From the NCBI GenBank assembly GCA_021781795.1, contig JAJXWA010000009.1:1-64000 (forward strand): a stretch of 64,000 nt of DNA. Reading direction: 5' to 3'. The translations under genes were made by a program, and so were the position numbers. Under the pieces are notes generated by a model that worked only from the letters and a program-made list of their open reading frames with translations, made no database searches and was not told where the DNA came from. Shown here one piece after another: positions 60,916 through 64,000 of this stretch. Source of the stretch: Acidobacteriota bacterium. Lineage in GTDB: Bacteria; Acidobacteriota; Terriglobia; Terriglobales; Acidobacteriaceae. Each line of letters begins with the position of its first letter. Within the stretch, counting starts at the first letter, position 1.

Positions 60916-61803
60916 ATGCGGAAAGCATGGTGGTTTGTGGCGCTGGCGGCCGTGGGGGTGGCGCTGACGGCAGGAGCGCAGGATCAGGACAGCTTTACCC
61001 CTATGCCGCTCGATTCCGGGTTTGGACGGATGGACGTGACGCCGCCGACAACGCCACCGGAGGAGATCATCAAGAAGTTTGCGGCCAAGGAGAGTGAGTT
61101 TCAGGAGGCGCTGAACCACTACACCTACCGCCGGATTGCGCGGGTACAGACGCTGGACGACGATAACAAGGTCGATGGGGAGTGGTACGAGGTGGACGAT
61201 GTGATTTTTGACCCCTCCGGCCGGCGGACTGAGCACGTGGTGGATGCGCCCGCGAGCACGCTGCAGCGGGTGATGATGTCGCCCTCGGACATGCAGGACA
61301 TTCAGCATGGTTACCCCTTTGTGCTGACCACCGATCAGGTCGCCTCCTACAATATTCACTACGCAGGGCGGCAGAAGGTGGACGAGGTGGATTGCTACGT
61401 TTTCGACGTGAGCCCCAAGCAGATTGAGAAGGGCAAGCGCTATCTGGCCGGCCGGATCTGGGTGGATGCGACGGACCTGCAGATCGTGGTGGTGGACGGC
61501 CGCATGGTGCCGGACGATACCCGCAAAGGCAAAGAGGACCTGCATCCGCCCTTCATGACGTGGCGACAGCAGGTGGATGGCAAGTACTGGTTCCCGGTCT
61601 ACACCAAAGGCGAGGGGATTCTGCACTTTGCGGGCGGGAACGGCTATATGGGCGAGGACGTGCACATTCGAGATGTGGTGAAGTACACGGACTACAAGCG
61701 GTTCGGGTCCACCTCGAAGATCATCTTCCAGGGGCAGGACATTACGCCGAACCAGCCCAACCAGCCCAACCAGCAAAGTGCGCCCAGTCAGCCCCAGAGA
61801 TAA
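60916..61803 (+). CDS. LolA-like outer-membrane lipoprotein-sorting-type protein
   Basis: A 295-residue exported protein with a signal peptide (MRKAWWFVALAAVGVALTAGAQ). The beta-rich core has LNHYTYRRIARVQTLDDDN, EWYEVDDVIFDPSGRRTEHVV, DCYVFDVSPKQ, GRIWVDATDLQIVVVDGRMV and KYWFPVYTKGEGILHF, in keeping with the LolA/LolB superfamily. The tail has three PNQ repeats. It may carry lipids or lipoproteins, but this group's role is unknown. ATG 60916 is chosen over GTG 60901. The divergent neighbour is the kinase homologue. Confidence 0.75.
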   Translation: MRKAWWFVALAAVGVALTAGAQDQDSFTPMPLDSGFGRMDVTPPTTPPEEIIKKFAAKESEFQEALNHYTYRRIARVQTLDDDNKVDGEWYEVDDVIFDPSGRRTEHVVDAPASTLQRVMMSPSDMQDIQHGYPFVLTTDQVASYNIHYAGRQKVDEVDCYVFDVSPKQIEKGKRYLAGRIWVDATDLQIVVVDGRMVPDDTRKGKEDLHPPFMTWRQQVDGKYWFPVYTKGEGILHFAGGNGYMGEDVHIRDVVKYTDYKRFGSTSKIIFQGQDITPNQPNQPNQQSAPSQPQR

Positions 61804-61924
61804 CACGTACTGGGTGCAACGAAGGGCTTACTGCGGTGTGCTTCTGGCTCCCGTGAGGGACCAGCGCTGCGAGCAGGGTGATTCGAGTCACCGAAGAAAC
61901 GGGTGAGCCGGGGGTAACATCCAT

Positions 61925-61967
61925 GGACGGATGGGTCCGGGAGGGCACAGGCAGCCCGGACGGATGG
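61925..61967. repeat. Hairpin and direct repeats in the uspA leader
   Basis: GTCCGGG (61935-61941) and CCCGGAC (61955-61961) pair over seven bases with a 13-base loop. The sequence GGACGGATGG occurs at 61925-61934 and again at 61958-61967, 33 bases apart, bracketing it. It lies about 10 bases before the uspA start and overlaps the ribosome site region. Confidence 0.5.
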
Positions 61968-61974
61968 AGGGGTT

Positions 61975-62439
61975 ATGAAGATTCTTCTCCCCGTGGATGG
62001 TTCTGAGTTCAGTCACGTGGCCGTTCGGGAACTGGTGGAACGGCCCTGGCCCGGCGGAATGCAGGTGGAAGTCCTCTCAGTCGCCCATCCGACGCCGGAG
62101 TATCCGGAGACGCAACTGATGGGGCACGCTGTTTTTCTCGAATCTCTGGCACGGGAGACGAAGTGGGCGCAGAAGAATGTGGATGAGGCGGCGGCGGAGA
62201 TTGCCCGGGATGCGCCGTCCATCCCTGTGATCTCCAAGGTGCTGGAGGGATCCCCGCAGGAAAAGATTGTGGAAGAGGCGGCTGCCTGGGATGCCGATCT
62301 GATTCTGATGGGCTGCCATGGGTATAGCGCGGCCATGCGCTTCTTGCTGGGTTCCGTCTCCCACGCGGTCGCGCTGCATGCGCCCTGCTCGGTTGAGATT
62401 GTGCGCAGCCGGCGGAGTGCGAAGAGCGGCAAATGCTGA
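61975..62439 (+). CDS. Universal stress protein (UspA family)
   Basis: A 154-residue protein of the Usp/HUP fold: ILLPVDGSEFSHVAVREL at the start and LILMGCHGYSAAMRFLLGSVSHAVALHAPCSVEIVR at the end. G-x2-G-x9-GS (GCHG..GS) is the ATP-binding motif, so it belongs to the nucleotide-binding type. It starts at ATG 61975 with GGAGGGG upstream. The SQR-like gene follows about 290 bases later on the same strand. Confidence 0.92.
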   Translation: MKILLPVDGSEFSHVAVRELVERPWPGGMQVEVLSVAHPTPEYPETQLMGHAVFLESLARETKWAQKNVDEAAAEIARDAPSIPVISKVLEGSPQEKIVEEAAAWDADLILMGCHGYSAAMRFLLGSVSHAVALHAPCSVEIVRSRRSAKSGKC

Positions 62440-62493
62440 TTGCTGAGGCGCTGTCAAGACAGGCGGCCGCAGTCGCCAATGTCGGGGGTGTGC

Positions 62494-62664
62494 ATGCCAA
62501 AAGGACGAATTTCAGATTGGGCCTGCTTGACGGGCGTTGTAGGCATATCGCAAACTACGGGCCAATATCAGCATGCTGGCGGCTGCACGGCCGCCGCAAC
62601 TGTTTCGGGTGGTTTGTCCGAAACCCAGGCGCCGCGCAAGCTGTTGGCCGCAACCGATGATTGA
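62494..62664 (+). CDS. Possible 56-residue small protein
   Basis: ATG 62494 to the stop at 62664, in the gap between uspA and the SQR-like gene. A weak purine-rich site (GGGGGTG) precedes it. No family is recognised and it could be a chance frame. Confidence 0.25.
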   Translation: MPKGRISDWACLTGVVGISQTTGQYQHAGGCTAAATVSGGLSETQAPRKLLAATDD

Positions 62665-62725
62665 GTTCTTTGCCTCAGGCAGAGACTAGTCACACGGGAG
62701 CAGGGCGTGGGAGGCGCAAAGACGC

Positions 62726-64000
62726 GTGAGTCGAGTGGTCGTTCTAGGTGCGGGTGTCGCAGGACATACCGCTGCTTCCTATCTGCGGAAGTGGCTTGGC
62801 AAGGCGCATGAAGTGATGGTGGTGGCGCCGAAACCCTATTACAACTGGATTCCTTCGAATATCTGGCTGGGGCTGGGCTTGATGGAGGAGCGCGAAGTTG
62901 TCCTGCCGTTGGAGCCAATTTACCGGCGGGCAGGCATCCGCTTTGTGCAGGCTCGTGCGGTCGAACTCCATCCGGAAGGGGAAGCGGACTCGTCAGCCCC
63001 GTTTGTTGTGGTGGAGAGCACGCGGTCGGAGGAACTGGGAAACCGCAGTCGAATCCAGTATGACTACCTGGTGAATGCGACCGGACCCAAGTTGAATTTT
63101 GGCGCCACGGAAGGATTGGGGCCGGAGAAGAATTCAGCCTCAGTGTGCACGCCGGACCACGCCAAAGCGGCTGCAAAGCAGTTTCTTGGTCTTGTGGAGC
63201 GCATGCAGCGCGGCGAGCGTTGCCGGTTCGTAGTCGGGACAGGCCATGGACAATGCACCTGCCAGGGTGCGGCATTTGAGTATGTAGTCAACCTCGAATT
63301 TGAACTGCGACGGCATGGGGTGCGCGACAAGGCCGAGGTCATCTTTCTGACGAATGAATATGAGCTGGGTGATTTCGGGATGGATGGCGCGTTCATACGG
63401 CGCAACGGCTACATCACACCGACCAATATCTTTACCGAATCGGTGCTTGCCGAGCGCGACATCTGGTCGATTACCCGGGCTCATGTGAAGAAGGTCGAGC
63501 CGGGCAAGATCTTCTACGAGACACTGGATGGGACTGAGCACGAGCTGACCTTCGATATGGCGATGCTGCTGCCACCGTTTTCAGGTGTTGGATTGAAGGC
63601 CTATGACCGCGCGGGGCAGGAGATGACGGCGAAGATATTTGCGCCGAATGGCTTTATGCGGGTGGATGCGGATTACGCGCAAAAGCCGTATGAGGAATGG
63701 AAGGCAAAGGACTGGCCCAAAACCTACCAGAGTCCTGCATATCCGAATGTCTTTGCGGCGGGAATTGCCTTTGCGCCGCCGCATCCGATCTCGCGTCCGC
63801 ACGTGAGTGTAAGGGGCACTCCGATCTTTGCCACGGCACCGCGCACGGGCATGCCCTCGGCGACAACGGGGCGCGTGGTGGCGCGCAGCATAGCAGACAA
63901 AGTGCTGGGCATTCAGCGACCGCTGCATGGTGCGTCGATGGCGGAGCTGGGAGCGGCGTGTGTGGCCTCGTCAGGCGCGAGCCCTCTGAAGGGAACGGCA
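62726..64000 (+). CDS. Sulfide:quinone oxidoreductase-like FAD enzyme, partial at window end
   Basis: A disulfide-reductase-fold flavoprotein continuing to the end of the window with no stop (425 complete codons). The N-terminal Rossmann motif is VVVLGAGVAGHTAASYLRK, followed by the SQR-like EVMVVAPKPYYNWIPSNIWLGLG. GHGQCTCQGAAFEY carries the active-site Cys pair, and GAACVASSG near the end is a matching C-terminal Cys segment. A second glycine-rich site is expected. SQRs oxidise sulfide to polysulfide and reduce quinones at the membrane. It starts at GTG 62726 with GGGAGG upstream (11 bases). A type II NADH dehydrogenase-like role is the alternative. Confidence 0.82.
   Translation, partial: MSRVVVLGAGVAGHTAASYLRKWLGKAHEVMVVAPKPYYNWIPSNIWLGLGLMEEREVVLPLEPIYRRAGIRFVQARAVELHPEGEADSSAPFVVVESTRSEELGNRSRIQYDYLVNATGPKLNFGATEGLGPEKNSASVCTPDHAKAAAKQFLGLVERMQRGERCRFVVGTGHGQCTCQGAAFEYVVNLEFELRRHGVRDKAEVIFLTNEYELGDFGMDGAFIRRNGYITPTNIFTESVLAERDIWSITRAHVKKVEPGKIFYETLDGTEHELTFDMAMLLPPFSGVGLKAYDRAGQEMTAKIFAPNGFMRVDADYAQKPYEEWKAKDWPKTYQSPAYPNVFAAGIAFAPPHPISRPHVSVRGTPIFATAPRTGMPSATTGRVVARSIADKVLGIQRPLHGASMAELGAACVASSGASPLKGTA

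Noticed and set aside
1..64000. CRISPR arrays or defence islands
   Set aside because: No regularly spaced direct repeats and no Cas, restriction or abortive-infection genes were seen. The only toxin-antitoxin candidate is the VapBC-like pair.

Overview
This window looks like chromosomal DNA of a soil acidobacterium, probably class Terriglobia (Acidobacteriaceae). That is an inference from content, not from a marker gene. G+C is about 60% by eye. Secreted glycoside hydrolases are abundant and several carry twin-arginine leaders. There is a TonB-dependent receptor with an N-terminal carboxypeptidase-regulatory-like domain, a Gram-negative LpxC, and many GTG/TTG starts. No rRNA, tRNA or CRISPR array was seen.

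Layout. 1-2550 is an IS91-type element: a tyrosine recombinase translationally coupled to a Y2/HUH transposase, followed by a long inverted repeat. 2833-13625 is a glycan-degradation region: a frameshifted GH172 (DUF2961) gene, a Tat-exported GH116-like glycosidase overlapping a CobW/COG0523 GTPase, a lipoprotein-type RbsD/FucU mutarotase, a GH95-like glycosidase and a GH78-like rhamnosidase. 14004-18258 holds a PQQ-type sugar dehydrogenase with a fused cytochrome c and a TonB-dependent receptor. 18909-20402 is a divergent nitroreductase/TetR pair with an operator-like palindrome. 20591-28308 is mixed housekeeping: lpxC, an M20 peptidase, an FKBP isomerase and a GAF-PAS-GGDEF-EAL protein.

28594-32390 runs leftward: queC-queE (preQ0 synthesis), a Tat-type GH32 and an orphan DppF-like ATPase. 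32618-34247 is a rightward ArsR / AHSA1 / DoxX-like / DUF1801 operon with a palindromic operator inside its promoter. 34372-40286 runs mainly leftward: an SDR, a GH29 fucosidase and a GH31 glucosidase/xylosidase. 40489-47458 holds a CtpA-type protease, two Ntn isoaspartyl peptidases, a NUP-type nucleoside permease, a cation:proton antiporter and Maf. 47481-58475 holds OsmC, MutY, a mini zinc-ribbon protein, AlaRS, DUF429, RecX, a VapBC-like pair and an S9 peptidase. 58556-64000 holds a histidine-kinase-like protein that has lost its catalytic residues, a LolA-like protein, UspA and a partial SQR-like flavoprotein.

How it fits together. The exported GH172/116/95/78/32/29/31 enzymes, together with the mutarotase and the TonB receptor, suggest a life on plant or fungal polysaccharides and glycoconjugates rich in rhamnose, fucose, fructose and glucose. 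The most unusual points are the histidine-kinase homologue with Trp in place of the phospho-acceptor His, a palindromic repeat family with one copy inserted in frame inside maf, twin operator sites 21 bp apart in front of the VapBC pair, a probably leaderless autoregulated arsR, and the secreted mutarotase. No complete previously undescribed multi-gene defence or metabolic system could be shown from sequence reading alone.
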